Of a stretch of DNA of 37,240 nucleotides, positions 23,230 to 31,564 are shown piece by piece. Both the position numbers and the translations under genes were made by a program. Each line of letters starts with the position of its first letter. Within the stretch, counting starts at the first letter, position 1. Under the pieces are notes generated by a model. The model worked only from the letters and a program-made list of their open reading frames with translations. It searched no databases and had not been told where the DNA came from. This DNA is from Acidobacteriota bacterium (GTDB lineage: Bacteria; Acidobacteriota; Terriglobia; Acidiferrales; UBA7541), in assembly GCA_028877145.1 (NCBI GenBank), contig JAGWOX010000008.1, positions 1-37,240 on the forward strand, given 5' to 3'.

Positions 23230-23774
23230 ATCGAACTCCTCCCAGAATAGCCGCCACGCTGCTGAGCATTATCCTGTCGGCGGAGGAGCGAGAATTCGTT
23301 CTTGGGGATTTGGCGGAAGAATTTTTCGCGGAAAAGCGGTCAAATCTCTGGTACTGGAGGCAAGCTATGGAATCTTCCGGTCATCTGGCATGGAGATCGT
23401 TCGAGAAACAAGGATTGGCAACTCTGGCCGGTGCCGGGGTAATGGCGGCCGGCATTTTGCTGCTCGAAATCGTCGCGCGGGGAACCCTGCCCATAATTCC
23501 GCGCGTGCAGCCGGCCATCTTTGCGTTCACGACAGCCCTTCTCGCGATTGGCATCGTGGCGGCCATAGCGGGCGGATATATTGCGACGAAAGTTGGGGGA
23601 CGCACAACGGGGCTGGCCGCCGTGCCTATGGGGATACTGTTTCTTGCCATCATCGGCCTATGGCTGGTCCGGGGCGTCGGGGCGGAGGCTCCTTCATGGT
23701 TTCGAGCCGGGATGATTCTGCTGGTCCTGCCTGCGGCTTATTTCGGTCGCTACCTGCGATGCAGGCGGGGCTGA
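23226..23774 (+). CDS. Stand-alone 'permease prefix' membrane protein
   Basis: The N-terminal ~50 residues (LLSIILSAEEREFVLGDLAEEF, key part VLGDLAEEF, and WYWRQAMES) match the prefix domain that precedes MacB/FtsX-type permease domains in acidobacterial ADOP transporters. Here no permease or MacB domain follows. Instead there are four helices at about 65-85, 94-115, 127-147 and 157-175, and the protein ends at 182 residues. It thus looks like a prefix domain on a different membrane module. Start GTG 23226 overlaps the padR stop. The WD40 gene begins 16 bp downstream. Function unknown; the PadR-controlled context suggests a response to envelope stress or a toxic compound (inference). Confidence 0.8.
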   Translation: MNRTPPRIAATLLSIILSAEEREFVLGDLAEEFFAEKRSNLWYWRQAMESSGHLAWRSFEKQGLATLAGAGVMAAGILLLEIVARGTLPIIPRVQPAIFAFTTALLAIGIVAAIAGGYIATKVGGRTTGLAAVPMGILFLAIIGLWLVRGVGAEAPSWFRAGMILLVLPAAYFGRYLRCRRG

Positions 23775-23790
23775 GTCGCATAAGCGTGCC

Positions 23791-24876
23791 ATGCTCACGA
23801 CCCGAGAAGTTCCAGGCAACAACTTCTTGGCGCCACGAAACCGGGCACTCCAGCTCGCGAGTGCACTCATTTTCTTGTTCTTGGTCCTCATATTCCTTGC
23901 ATTTCAGATGAGCGCATGGCTGGCTCGTCCTGCTCGGGATGATTCTTCTCTCACCCTGCAGGGCCACCATGGCTGGGTCCTCGCAGTCGCGTATAGTCCG
24001 GATGGTTCCCATGTTGCCTCGGCGGGATGGGATGGAACTGTCACCGTCTGGGACACGGGCAGCGGGCGGAGAGAACTTACTCTCAGGGGCCACACCGATC
24101 GTGTGATTGCTCTTGCGTTCAGCCCCATTGGGCGATTACTCGTCTCGGGCAGTCGTGACGCCACTGCCAGAATCTGGCAGCTGCCCGACGGCCGCGAAGT
24201 GCACACGATCAAGGCGCATAAGGATCGTGTGACTGCCCTGGCCTTCAGCCACAATGGGTCTCTGCTCGCGACTGGGAGTCGCGACGATACCATCAAGTTG
24301 TGGGATGTGAAGACGTGGAGCGAGCTGCGCACGCTCTCCGGCCACACCGCATTGATTACGTCTATCAGTTTCAGTCCCGATGACCACTTGCTGGCATCCA
24401 GCAGTTGGGATGGGACTATAAGACTGTGGGATCTGCAGCATGAGTCTGCGCCGCGCATTCTTGACGAGAGCGCATACGAGGTAAGTTCGGTCGCATTCAG
24501 TCCGGATGGTCACTGGCTAGCTTCCGCGTGGAGAGACGAAGGGATCATTGCGATCTGGAACCCTGCGAGTGGTCGGAAGATGGCCACATTGGACAGCCAC
24601 TCAGCAGGAATTTCGTGCGTGGCATTCGACCCGTCCGGCCATTTTCTCGCTTCTGCGGGCACGGATAGAGCCATCAGAATTTGGGATGTAAGCAACGGCA
24701 ATCTGCTGAGCACTTTGCTGGGTCACTCAGGCTCCGTGTTTTCCGTCGCCTTTGGGCCCGATGGGAAATGGCTGGTTTCGGGAAGTAAGGATGAAGCAGT
24801 GAAGGTGTGGCATTTCCCCCCGGGAACGAACGAGCAGTCTCTCCCGGCACGTTTCGGGCACCCTTCCGTCCGCTAG
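23791..24876 (+). CDS. Membrane-tethered seven-bladed WD40 protein
   Basis: The 361-residue protein has a cytoplasmic N-tail, one transmembrane helix (about 23-43) and seven WD40 repeats that fill the remainder, each with the GH...SPDG...ASGS.D.TIKLWD pattern. Repeat 5 lacks the GH dipeptide and reads SAYEVSSVAFSPDG, with IWNP in place of WD. Seven blades make one closed propeller, so the protein is probably a scaffold displayed outside the inner membrane. No enzymatic domain is fused, unlike many bacterial WD40 proteins with kinase or caspase parts. ATG 23791 follows the prefix-protein stop by 16 bp, making it the third gene of the padR operon. Confidence 0.9.
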   Translation: MLTTREVPGNNFLAPRNRALQLASALIFLFLVLIFLAFQMSAWLARPARDDSSLTLQGHHGWVLAVAYSPDGSHVASAGWDGTVTVWDTGSGRRELTLRGHTDRVIALAFSPIGRLLVSGSRDATARIWQLPDGREVHTIKAHKDRVTALAFSHNGSLLATGSRDDTIKLWDVKTWSELRTLSGHTALITSISFSPDDHLLASSSWDGTIRLWDLQHESAPRILDESAYEVSSVAFSPDGHWLASAWRDEGIIAIWNPASGRKMATLDSHSAGISCVAFDPSGHFLASAGTDRAIRIWDVSNGNLLSTLLGHSGSVFSVAFGPDGKWLVSGSKDEAVKVWHFPPGTNEQSLPARFGHPSVR

Positions 24877-25154
24877 CGCTTCGGTCGCGACATCAGGGCA
24901 CTCTTGCGGCCCTCTGTCTCCTAACCCATTCCTTCCTATTGGCTACGGGCGCGTATGGGACTAAGATGTGGCCGGAAAGCAGCAGCCGGGTGTCCGCTGC
25001 CTGGTGGCGTGGTTCGAAGCGGCCCGAAGTGCTTCCCGACCGTTCCGCCCCGGCGTGGCCCCGGCACAATCTGGAGGCCATCGACCGTTGACCGCCATGT
25101 TGCTGTTGCCGCGATACAGAACGGTTTCTTCACCGGAGCCTAGAGGAGGTAACC

Positions 25155-26285
25155 ATGCGGCGATTGGGTCTGGTAATCATTCTTCTGCTAATGGCGGCTG
25201 CGCCGGCCGCCGCGCAATTAGGCACGCAGGTCGCGGTGCAAGCTGGCACGCCAGAGGACAAGGCGCTCACCGCCATCAATCAGGCGTCAACTCCCCAGCA
25301 GAAACTGGCTTTGCTCGATAAGTTTGCCGCCGAGCATCCCTCGGGCGAAATGGCGCTGATGGCCGATCAGCTCTACGTCAGCATCTATTTGTCCCTGAAG
25401 AATTATCCGAAAGTCTACGAATACGGAGACAAGGCGCTCGCTATCGATCCCAACAACCTCCAAGTCGGCGTCGATCTGGTCCGCGCGGCGCAACTCCAGA
25501 ACAGCACGACCAAGATATTCAACTACGGCACGAAGGTGGGCGAAATGGTGAATCGCTACAAGGCCCAACCGCCGCCAACTGGTGTCCCCGCCGACCAGTG
25601 GGCCGCCGAGAAGCAACAAAACCTGGACGCCGCCGCGCCCCAAATCAACTGGGTGGCGGGCGTTATGTATTCGGCAGTGGCCACGGAACGCACCGAAGCC
25701 TCCTTGAACCGTTTCATGGACGCGTTTCCCGATTCCACCTATACCCAGAATGCCGAAATTCGCATGGCGCAGATGTACAACCGGTCCGGCGAGACGGAAA
25801 AACTTCTCGCGTTCGTCGAGAAGCGCGTTGCGGTGAATCCCGACGACATCGGCATGCAGGTGCTGCTCGCCGATTACCTGAGCGGGAAGGGAACCGACCT
25901 CGACCGCGCCTCGGCCGCCGCCAACAAGGTTATCCAGCTTCTCTCCACCGCCACGAAGCCGGCCGGCATGACCGACGCTCAATGGGAGAAACAGTCGAAC
26001 GGCCAGAAGGGCCAGGCCTATTCCGCTCTGGGCCAGGTCTACGTCGATCAGAAAGATAACGACAAGGCCGTTGCCGCCTTCGAGCAGGCCAAGCCGTTGC
26101 TCAAGGACAGCACGGTGAACTACGCGAGGAATCTCTACCGCCTCGGCTCGACGCTCGCGCAAATGAAGCGCAACACGGAGGCGCGCGCCGCCCTCGAGGA
26201 AGCCGCCAAGCTCGAAACGCCCTACCGCGCCATGTCCGAGGCCCTGCTGCGGAAGCTTTCCACGTCCCGCGCGCGCACCCGCTGA
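25155..26285 (+). CDS. Exported TPR-repeat protein
   Basis: The 376-residue product has a clear signal peptide (MRRLGLVIILLLMAAAPAAA, cut before QL) and then helical repeats: units around AADQLYVSIYLSLKNYPKVYEYGDKALAIDPNN (key part GDKALAIDPNN), AEIRMAQMYNRSGETEKLLAF, AYSALGQVYVDQKDNDKAVAAFEQA and LGSTLAQMKRNTEARAALEEA. These are tetratricopeptide-like repeats that mediate protein contacts in the periplasm. AGAGGAGGT lies just before ATG 25155, an ideal ribosome-binding site. The 278 bp upstream show no other gene and no clear promoter. A REP-like hairpin with TTTT follows its stop and may end the transcript. Confidence 0.88.
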   Translation: MRRLGLVIILLLMAAAPAAAQLGTQVAVQAGTPEDKALTAINQASTPQQKLALLDKFAAEHPSGEMALMADQLYVSIYLSLKNYPKVYEYGDKALAIDPNNLQVGVDLVRAAQLQNSTTKIFNYGTKVGEMVNRYKAQPPPTGVPADQWAAEKQQNLDAAAPQINWVAGVMYSAVATERTEASLNRFMDAFPDSTYTQNAEIRMAQMYNRSGETEKLLAFVEKRVAVNPDDIGMQVLLADYLSGKGTDLDRASAAANKVIQLLSTATKPAGMTDAQWEKQSNGQKGQAYSALGQVYVDQKDNDKAVAAFEQAKPLLKDSTVNYARNLYRLGSTLAQMKRNTEARAALEEAAKLETPYRAMSEALLRKLSTSRARTR

Positions 26286-26322
26286 AGGTAGCCGCACGCC
26301 CCGCGTCGAGAGAAGACAATCA

Positions 26323-26392
26323 TAGGCAGGAGCGCCTGTGCCACGGAATGCCACGCCGGATTCGGTAGCACAGGCATTCCTGCCTGTGCTGC
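26323..26392. repeat. Pair of inverted REP-like elements after the TPR gene
   Basis: The second element has GTAG (26365-26368) and a stem GCACAGGCA (26368-26376) / TGCCTGTGC (26381-26389), loop TTCC. With the GTA foot paired it reaches 12 bp (26365-26392) and is followed by TTTT (26393-26396), so it may also act as terminator. The first element (26323-26344) reads TAGGCAGGAGCGCCTGTGCC plus AC and matches the reverse complement of the second at 18 of 22 bases; it no longer forms a full hairpin. The inverted pair is like a BIME. Confidence 0.65.
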
Positions 26393-26483
26393 TTTTAGGG
26401 GGATGTGCGCAACCCCGCATCCTGTCACGTCGAAACCCACGTGGAGCGAATCAACCGTTCCGTTTACAATAGGGAAACCGCGC

Positions 26484-26581
<98 letters not shown>

Positions 26582-26584
26582 CTA

Positions 26585-26851
26585 ATGCCGCAATTCGAAC
26601 GCTACATCGGCATCGACTACTCGGGGGCTGAAGCTCCCACTTCAAAGCTTATGGGCATCCGTGCGTACACGGCTGAACAGCAATCCCGACCCGTGGAAAT
26701 CCGGTCGCCAGCGAATCCGCGCGGCCACTGGACGAGAAGGGATCTCGCCGACTGGCTGCAGGACGAATTGTTGGAATCCAGGTCCATCCTTCCTGTGTGC
26801 GTGCCAGCCTTCATTCTTACTTCCCGCTATTCCGCAATCCAAACACGGTGA
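26585..26851 (+). pseudogene. N-terminal remnant of a protein beginning YIGIDYSGA
   Basis: The 88-codon frame starts 7 bp after the tRNA. Its first ~65 residues (RYIGIDYSGAEAPTSK, then RGHWTRRDLADWLQDELLES) look like the N-terminus of a larger uncharacterised family, as I recall it, in which an IDYSGA strand of RNase-H-like type is followed by a WTRR..ADWL helix. After about nt 26789 the sequence loses that character and runs into the 3' end of the convergent PQQ gene, overlapping it by 35 bp. The downstream core of the family is absent, so I take it as a truncated gene. A functional short protein cannot be excluded. Confidence 0.5.
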
Positions 26852-28478
26852 TCGTCGGATTCCCGCCGCCAATCTGCGGTTCCACGCGGTTGTACAGGCC
26901 GCCCATGCCGGAAACCACGGCGACGTATTGCTTGCCGTGCGCGGTATACGTGATCACGCCGCCCTGCACCGGGTCGTGCAGCTGATATTGGAAGAGCATT
27001 TTCCCGGTTCGCGCATCCATCACGTCGAAGTTCCCGTCGAGTTCGCCGGTGAAGACGAGATTGCTTGCCGTCGTGGCGAGCCCTCCGACCATCGGCTCGG
27101 GCATGTCGTCGCGCCAAACGACTTTTCCGGTCGAGGCATCAAAGGCTGTCACCCCTCCGTGCGCATCCGACCACGGATCGAACTTGTGTCCGCCGCCGAA
27201 ATAGCGCCCATGCACGTGCGAATTTTCCGCGCTCGGCGCTTCTTTGTCTTTTTCTTCTTCCGCGCACCACTCGACGCTTTGCACCACGAGCAGATTCAAA
27301 CTCGGCTCGTACGCGCTCCCATTCCAGAGCTGTCCGCCGAGCGTGCCGGGGCAGACGCGCGTCGGCTTGGTGGTGAGTTCTTTCTTGTCGTTGAGCTGGG
27401 CAGCGAAGGGCACGCTGTAGACCACTTTGTGCGTATCGCGATCGACCACGCTCAGAATTCCTTGTTTGCCTGTCGAAGCGACAAGCGGCCGCATCTTGCC
27501 GTGAATACGGGCGCTGAAAACGGGGCTGACGTGCGTCACGTCGTAATCGTGCGTGTCGTGCGGAATGAACTGGTGATACCAGACCAGGCGCCCGGTCTCC
27601 GCATTGAGCGCGATGATCGAATTCGTGTAGAGATTCGCGCCCGGCCGACCGTTGTCGTAAAAATCTGGCGCCGCGTTTCCGCCCGGTACGTAGAGCAGGT
27701 CGCGCTCGGCATCGAACGTGAACGGCGTCCACGGATTCCCTCCGCCATGCGTGCGCGCCGCGGGATTCTTTCCCCAGGTATTCGCCCCGGGCTGGCCATT
27801 GAGCGGCACCGTGTGGAATTTCCACACCATCGCTCCGTTCGACAGCTTGAACGCTCCCACCCAGCCGCTGCTCGCCCATTCCGCGCCCGCCGGCCCCACG
27901 TAGACTAGCCCGTCATGCACGAGCGGCGGCATGCTGATGAAGTAGCCGTCGTGCGGATCGGCAATCTGGCGCGCCCAGACAACTTTGCCGGTCTTGGCGT
28001 CCATGGCGACCAGATAGCCATCCGGCATGCCGCGAACGATTTTTCCGTCGGCGTAGACCGCGCCGCGCTGCGTGTCGAGCGGTTCCGGCCCGCGTGGCTT
28101 CCACTCATCCAGCCATTTCACCGTGCACTCCGAGCCGTCGATCGCCACGGTGTAATGCGCGCTGGTTGCGTAGATCACTCCGTCCCAAACCACCGGCGCG
28201 GTCTGCGCGGGCTCTTTCGCCGGAAATGTGAACGAGCACGCCTTTTCGAGTTGCGCCGCATTCGCGGCGGTGATCTGGGTGAGGGGACTGAAACGCGTGC
28301 CTTTCAGCCCATGGTCGGCTTCCGGCCAGTTGCCATTGACGACTGCTTTCGCGACGCGCGTTTTCTTTGCTGGGGCGTGCGCGGTTCCATTGCCGCGTTC
28401 GGCCCGCGCCTTTGCGACGGCCTGCGGCGCAAGGCCTGTCATGAGTGCTGCCAGAAATAGTGCAGTGATTGCCTTCAT
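26817..28478 (-). CDS. Periplasmic PQQ-dependent dehydrogenase (quinoprotein), Asp-x-Asp type
   Basis: Oxidises an alcohol or aldehyde with pyrroloquinoline quinone in the periplasm. The 553 residues begin with a signal peptide (cut near residue 22) followed by an eight-bladed propeller with repeated G(K/R)xVW blade ends. Metal/PQQ-site candidates are E200 (PAGAEW), N268 (PGGNAAPD) and catalytic D311 in HDTHDYD. D313 two residues later equals the extra aspartate of lanthanide-dependent XoxF/PedH-type enzymes. No vicinal Cys-Cys disulfide and no fused cytochrome c domain are visible, unlike MxaF and type II alcohol dehydrogenases. ATG 28478-28476 follows AGGAGGGG. It lies 27 bp after the ligase gene and ends the long minus-strand run. 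The substrate is unknown. Confidence 0.88.
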   Translation of the reverse strand: MKAITALFLAALMTGLAPQAVAKARAERGNGTAHAPAKKTRVAKAVVNGNWPEADHGLKGTRFSPLTQITAANAAQLEKACSFTFPAKEPAQTAPVVWDGVIYATSAHYTVAIDGSECTVKWLDEWKPRGPEPLDTQRGAVYADGKIVRGMPDGYLVAMDAKTGKVVWARQIADPHDGYFISMPPLVHDGLVYVGPAGAEWASSGWVGAFKLSNGAMVWKFHTVPLNGQPGANTWGKNPAARTHGGGNPWTPFTFDAERDLLYVPGGNAAPDFYDNGRPGANLYTNSIIALNAETGRLVWYHQFIPHDTHDYDVTHVSPVFSARIHGKMRPLVASTGKQGILSVVDRDTHKVVYSVPFAAQLNDKKELTTKPTRVCPGTLGGQLWNGSAYEPSLNLLVVQSVEWCAEEEKDKEAPSAENSHVHGRYFGGGHKFDPWSDAHGGVTAFDASTGKVVWRDDMPEPMVGGLATTASNLVFTGELDGNFDVMDARTGKMLFQYQLHDPVQGGVITYTAHGKQYVAVVSGMGGLYNRVEPQIGGGNPTITVFGLRNSGK

Positions 28479-28505
28479 TGCCGCCCCTCCTGAGGCCTCG
28501 TCCGG

Positions 28506-29837
28506 CTATTTGTTCGCGCCCGATCCCTGCGGCAGATCGGCCACGCGCTTGAATCGCCGCGCCTTGAATTCGTAGCGCGGCAGGCTGCCTCTCGAGACTT
28601 CCTCGATCGTCACGCGGATGTTGAACTGCGAGCGGAACGCATTCGATAGCGCCGCCACGGGATCTTCCGTCAAACCCTCCGCCCGCTCGATTTTGACGAG
28701 CAGATCGTCCATGCCGTCGAGCCGGCGAATTTCCACTTCGTATTCGACGACGTGCGGCAGGCTGCGAATCAGGTTGTCGATCGCGCTCGGATACAGGTTT
28801 ACGCCGCGCACGATCAGCATGTCGTCGGCGCGGCCCAGCACACCGCCCAGAATCCGCGCGTGCGTGCGCCCGCACGGGCAGCGCTCGGTGGTCCCCTCCA
28901 CCAGGTCCCCCGTCCGATAGCGCACCACCGGCATTCCGGCGCGCCCGAGCGACGTCACCACCAATTCGCCGCGCTCGCCTTCAGGCGCGGCGTGGCCCGT
29001 CAACGGATCGATCACTTCAAACAGAAATTCCGCCTCGTTCAGATGAATCCCGCCCGCATCGGCCGCCGTGCACGGAAATGCCCACGCGCCGACTTCTGTT
29101 GCCCCGGCGTGATCGTTGCACGCCGCGCCCCAACCCTCTTCGATCGCGCGTTTCACGTTCGGCAGGCTGGCGCCCGGCTCCCCCGCATGGATCGAAATCC
29201 GCACCGCCGAGGAGCGAAGATCGATCCCGTGGCGCCGCGCGACTTCCACCAGGTGCAGCGCGTAAGTCGGCGTGCACACGAGCACCGTGCAATTGTTTTC
29301 GAGAATCGCGCGCAATCGCTGTTCGGATTTGAGGCCGGCGCCGGAAATCCCAAGCGCGCCCAGGCGCCGCGCGCCATCGATCGCCGCCCAATGGCTCACG
29401 TACGGGCCGAAGGAGAACGCGAAGTAGATGACGTCGTGCTCGGTAACGCCCGCGCCGCGATAGACGTATCCCCAGCATCGCAGCCACGTGTCCCAGCTCT
29501 CTCGCGTATCGAGCCAGATGAGCGGCCGGCCCGTCGTACCCGACGTCTGATGGAAATACAGATATTCGGAAAGCGGGAAGCTGAGCAGGCGCCCGAACGG
29601 CGGATGCGCCTCCTGTTCGGCGATCAGGTCGCTTTTCCTAGTGAAGGGAAGCGCCTGCATGTCTTCTACGGAGAGGACATCCTCGCGCCGGATACCGGCC
29701 GCGCGAAACCGCTCCTCATAAAACTTGTTTGCGCCAATGGCGCGCAGCAGCGCCACGAGCTTCTCGTTCTGCAACTCGCGCAAGCGGCCACGGTCCAGCG
29801 TCTCCAGTTCCTTGTTGTAGAAGTGGGAGTGGATCAT
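28506..29837 (-). CDS. PaaK-type acyl/aryl-CoA ligase
   Basis: The 443 residues match phenylacetate-CoA ligases in length and motifs: YFHQTSGTTGRP with the adenylate loop at 98-105, CNDHAGATEVG at about 240-250, VRYRTGDLVEG, and the PaaK-specific CPCGRTHARILGGVLGRADDM (key part CPCGRTH). It ends in a domain with SRGSLPRYEFKARRF. The enzyme activates a carboxylic acid to its CoA thioester with ATP. No other phenylacetate genes are present, so another aryl or branched acid is equally likely. ATG 29837-29835 starts the conserved MIHSHFYNKELETL; a GTG at 29933 would add 32 Arg-rich residues and is rejected. The gap to the CMD gene is 126 bp, to the PQQ gene 27 bp. Confidence 0.88.
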   Translation of the reverse strand: MIHSHFYNKELETLDRGRLRELQNEKLVALLRAIGANKFYEERFRAAGIRREDVLSVEDMQALPFTRKSDLIAEQEAHPPFGRLLSFPLSEYLYFHQTSGTTGRPLIWLDTRESWDTWLRCWGYVYRGAGVTEHDVIYFAFSFGPYVSHWAAIDGARRLGALGISGAGLKSEQRLRAILENNCTVLVCTPTYALHLVEVARRHGIDLRSSAVRISIHAGEPGASLPNVKRAIEEGWGAACNDHAGATEVGAWAFPCTAADAGGIHLNEAEFLFEVIDPLTGHAAPEGERGELVVTSLGRAGMPVVRYRTGDLVEGTTERCPCGRTHARILGGVLGRADDMLIVRGVNLYPSAIDNLIRSLPHVVEYEVEIRRLDGMDDLLVKIERAEGLTEDPVAALSNAFRSQFNIRVTIEEVSRGSLPRYEFKARRFKRVADLPQGSGANK

Positions 29838-29963
29838 TGGCTCGTCCGCACCGCGCTCATCGGCCTGTCCCGCCCGCGCCGGCGCTTCGCGTTCCCGCGC
29901 GCGAAGCGCGCCGCGTCCCCCGAATCGTACCACCGGCGGCCCGATGGAGCACGCCCGCCGGGC

Positions 29964-30548
29964 CTACTTTGCCGCGACTTTTCCCCGGCGTCCGCGCAAT
30001 TCCGGTTGCAACTCGCACGCCTCATCCCACGTGCGCATCTGGAGCGACCGGGCGAATTTGCCGACGCCGTCGGTTTCGGCGCAGAGGAGCGCCAGCTCGA
30101 TGATCTCTTCCTCGGTGAAATGCCGCTTCAGATCCGCGTACACCTCGTCGGAATCGATCGCGTCGTCTCCGGCTTTGAAAAGCGTGGCGAAACGCAACGC
30201 GGCTTTTTCCCGCTCGTCGAATAGTTCGCTCGTCTCGAAATCCATCGTCGCCAGCAGCTTCTCTTCGGTCAACCCGCGCGCCTTTGCCACGTTTGACCGC
30301 ACCGTCGAGCAGTAGCCGCACTGGTGTTTCATCGAGATCAACACGCGCACCGCTTCCTTCAGCGGCACCGGCAGGATCCCGCCGTTCAGAAGCTCGTTCC
30401 AGTGCCGCAGCCAGTTGCGCCCGGCCTCGCTGCGCACGTAAATCTGCGCGCAGAGCGGATCGGGCGCACCATTGGCGCGCGCCGTTTCGATGAGCAGCCG
30501 CTGCGTTTCGGTGGCTTCGGAATCCTCGATCGGACGAAGACGCGGCAT
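29964..30548 (-). CDS. Carboxymuconolactone decarboxylase / AhpD-like protein
   Basis: A 194-residue all-helical protein with the AhpD/CMD core: LKEAVRVLISMKHQCGYC (key part HQCGYC) with redox pair C77-C80 at the end of a helix, then RSNVAKARGLTEEKLLA. The second part DEREKAALRFATLF and EEEIIELALLCAETDGVGKFAR is the usual second helix block. Members act as peroxidases, as decarboxylases, or in unknown redox steps. The His normally found after CxxC in AhpD is not at its place, so alkylhydroperoxidase activity is doubtful. ATG 30548-30546 follows AAGGGGGA. It lies between the NTF2-like gene (44 bp) and the ligase. Confidence 0.87.
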   Translation of the reverse strand: MPRLRPIEDSEATETQRLLIETARANGAPDPLCAQIYVRSEAGRNWLRHWNELLNGGILPVPLKEAVRVLISMKHQCGYCSTVRSNVAKARGLTEEKLLATMDFETSELFDEREKAALRFATLFKAGDDAIDSDEVYADLKRHFTEEEIIELALLCAETDGVGKFARSLQMRTWDEACELQPELRGRRGKVAAK

Positions 30549-30592
30549 CGGTTCCCCCTTCCTCGTCGTGGCCGGCGGCCGCGGCGCGCTGG

Positions 30593-31564
30593 TTACTTGA
30601 TGATCGTCTGCTGGCTGATGGCCAGTTTCCATACGCCGTCGCGCAGAATCCAGACGCGCGTGGCGCGATACGGAGTTCCGTTGAAGAGTGTGTGATGCGC
30701 GATCATCACCGCCGTATCGCCGTACACCCACACGCGCACCCATTGCGCCTCTGGCACATGGACGACGGTGGAATGTTCCTTCTGGTCGCGAATCGTCTTC
30801 ATGCGATCGGCCTTGTCGAGCAGGCCGCCGTTCGGGCGGATCAGCATGAAATCTTCGGAGACGTGATCGGCCCACCCCTTGGCATCGTGGCCGAAATTCG
30901 CCGTTTCAAGCGCCTGCCAGGAAGCGACAACGCTGTGCACCGCTGCGGTTTTCGGCGCGTAGGGCACTTCCTTGCACGGATTGATGCAGGTGGCCTTGCC
31001 CTTTTCGGGAGCCGGCGCGGCGACCGGTGTTGGAGGCAGCACGGGATTGGCCTGATAGACCATCGCTTTCCAGCCCGAAGGTTCGGCAATCCAGATTCGT
31101 CCAAAGCGCACGTCTTCGTTGCCGACTTTTCCCATGCCGGTGACGACGCCCACGCGGCCGTAGACGCGCGCATCGGGATCGCTCTCATTTCCCGCCGTTG
31201 CGCCGAGCGTTTTCCACGCGGCGAGCGCCTGCGCCCGTGTCCAAGTCTTTCCGTCGCGGTTCGTCCAGGTGAATCGCGGGCCGAGCAGCGACGCCGCGGC
31301 CTTCTCGTCTCCCTTCGCGGCGGCTTCGGCAAAGGAGTGATCGGCCGCGATGAGGGCCTCCTTATTTGCCGCGCCTTTTTGCGCGGCCAGCGCGCTGACG
31401 CCGAGGGCGCCAGCAACGAGCAATACGGCCGCGCTTAGCCCGAGCCGGCTCAGGCGCGAAGCCCGTGAAAACGAAACGCCCGGCAAAACTTCCGCCGGGC
31501 GCCGACCGCGCTGTTTCGCACCGCTCTCCATCGAGGCGTGCCTTTCCATTTCGCCGGTTCTCAT
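30593..31564 (-). CDS. Exported protein with two NTF2-like (DUF4440/SnoaL) domains
   Basis: The 323-residue protein has a hydrophobic signal or anchor at about 41-61 (LGLSAAVLLVAGALGVSALAA) after a long charged N-tail. Domain 1, at about 66-165, reads NKEALIAADHSFAEAAAKGD (key part ADHSFAEA), FTWTNRDGKTW and VVTGMGKV. Domain 2, at about 210-320, reads VVASWQALETANFGHDAKGWADHV (key part GWADHV), SEDFMLIRPNGG and ATRVWILRDGVWKLA. Such folds are cone-shaped pockets for small molecules. CINPCK lies between them and may form a disulfide. ATG 31564 overlaps the E2 stop as ATGA, with GGAGGAG 8 bp upstream inside E2, so translation is coupled to E2. Confidence 0.85.
   Translation of the reverse strand: MRTGEMERHASMESGAKQRGRRPAEVLPGVSFSRASRLSRLGLSAAVLLVAGALGVSALAAQKGAANKEALIAADHSFAEAAAKGDEKAAASLLGPRFTWTNRDGKTWTRAQALAAWKTLGATAGNESDPDARVYGRVGVVTGMGKVGNEDVRFGRIWIAEPSGWKAMVYQANPVLPPTPVAAPAPEKGKATCINPCKEVPYAPKTAAVHSVVASWQALETANFGHDAKGWADHVSEDFMLIRPNGGLLDKADRMKTIRDQKEHSTVVHVPEAQWVRVWVYGDTAVMIAHHTLFNGTPYRATRVWILRDGVWKLAISQQTIIK

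Noticed and set aside
24877-25154. Small gene between the WD40 and TPR genes
   Set aside because: Short frames on both strands (about 60-120 codons) have no Shine-Dalgarno, no domain character and no consistent start; the stretch is best left as intergenic.
26661-27908. 415-codon plus-strand frame opposite the PQQ dehydrogenase
   Set aside because: Shadow frame; the PQQ protein on the other strand has signal peptide, blades and active-site residues.
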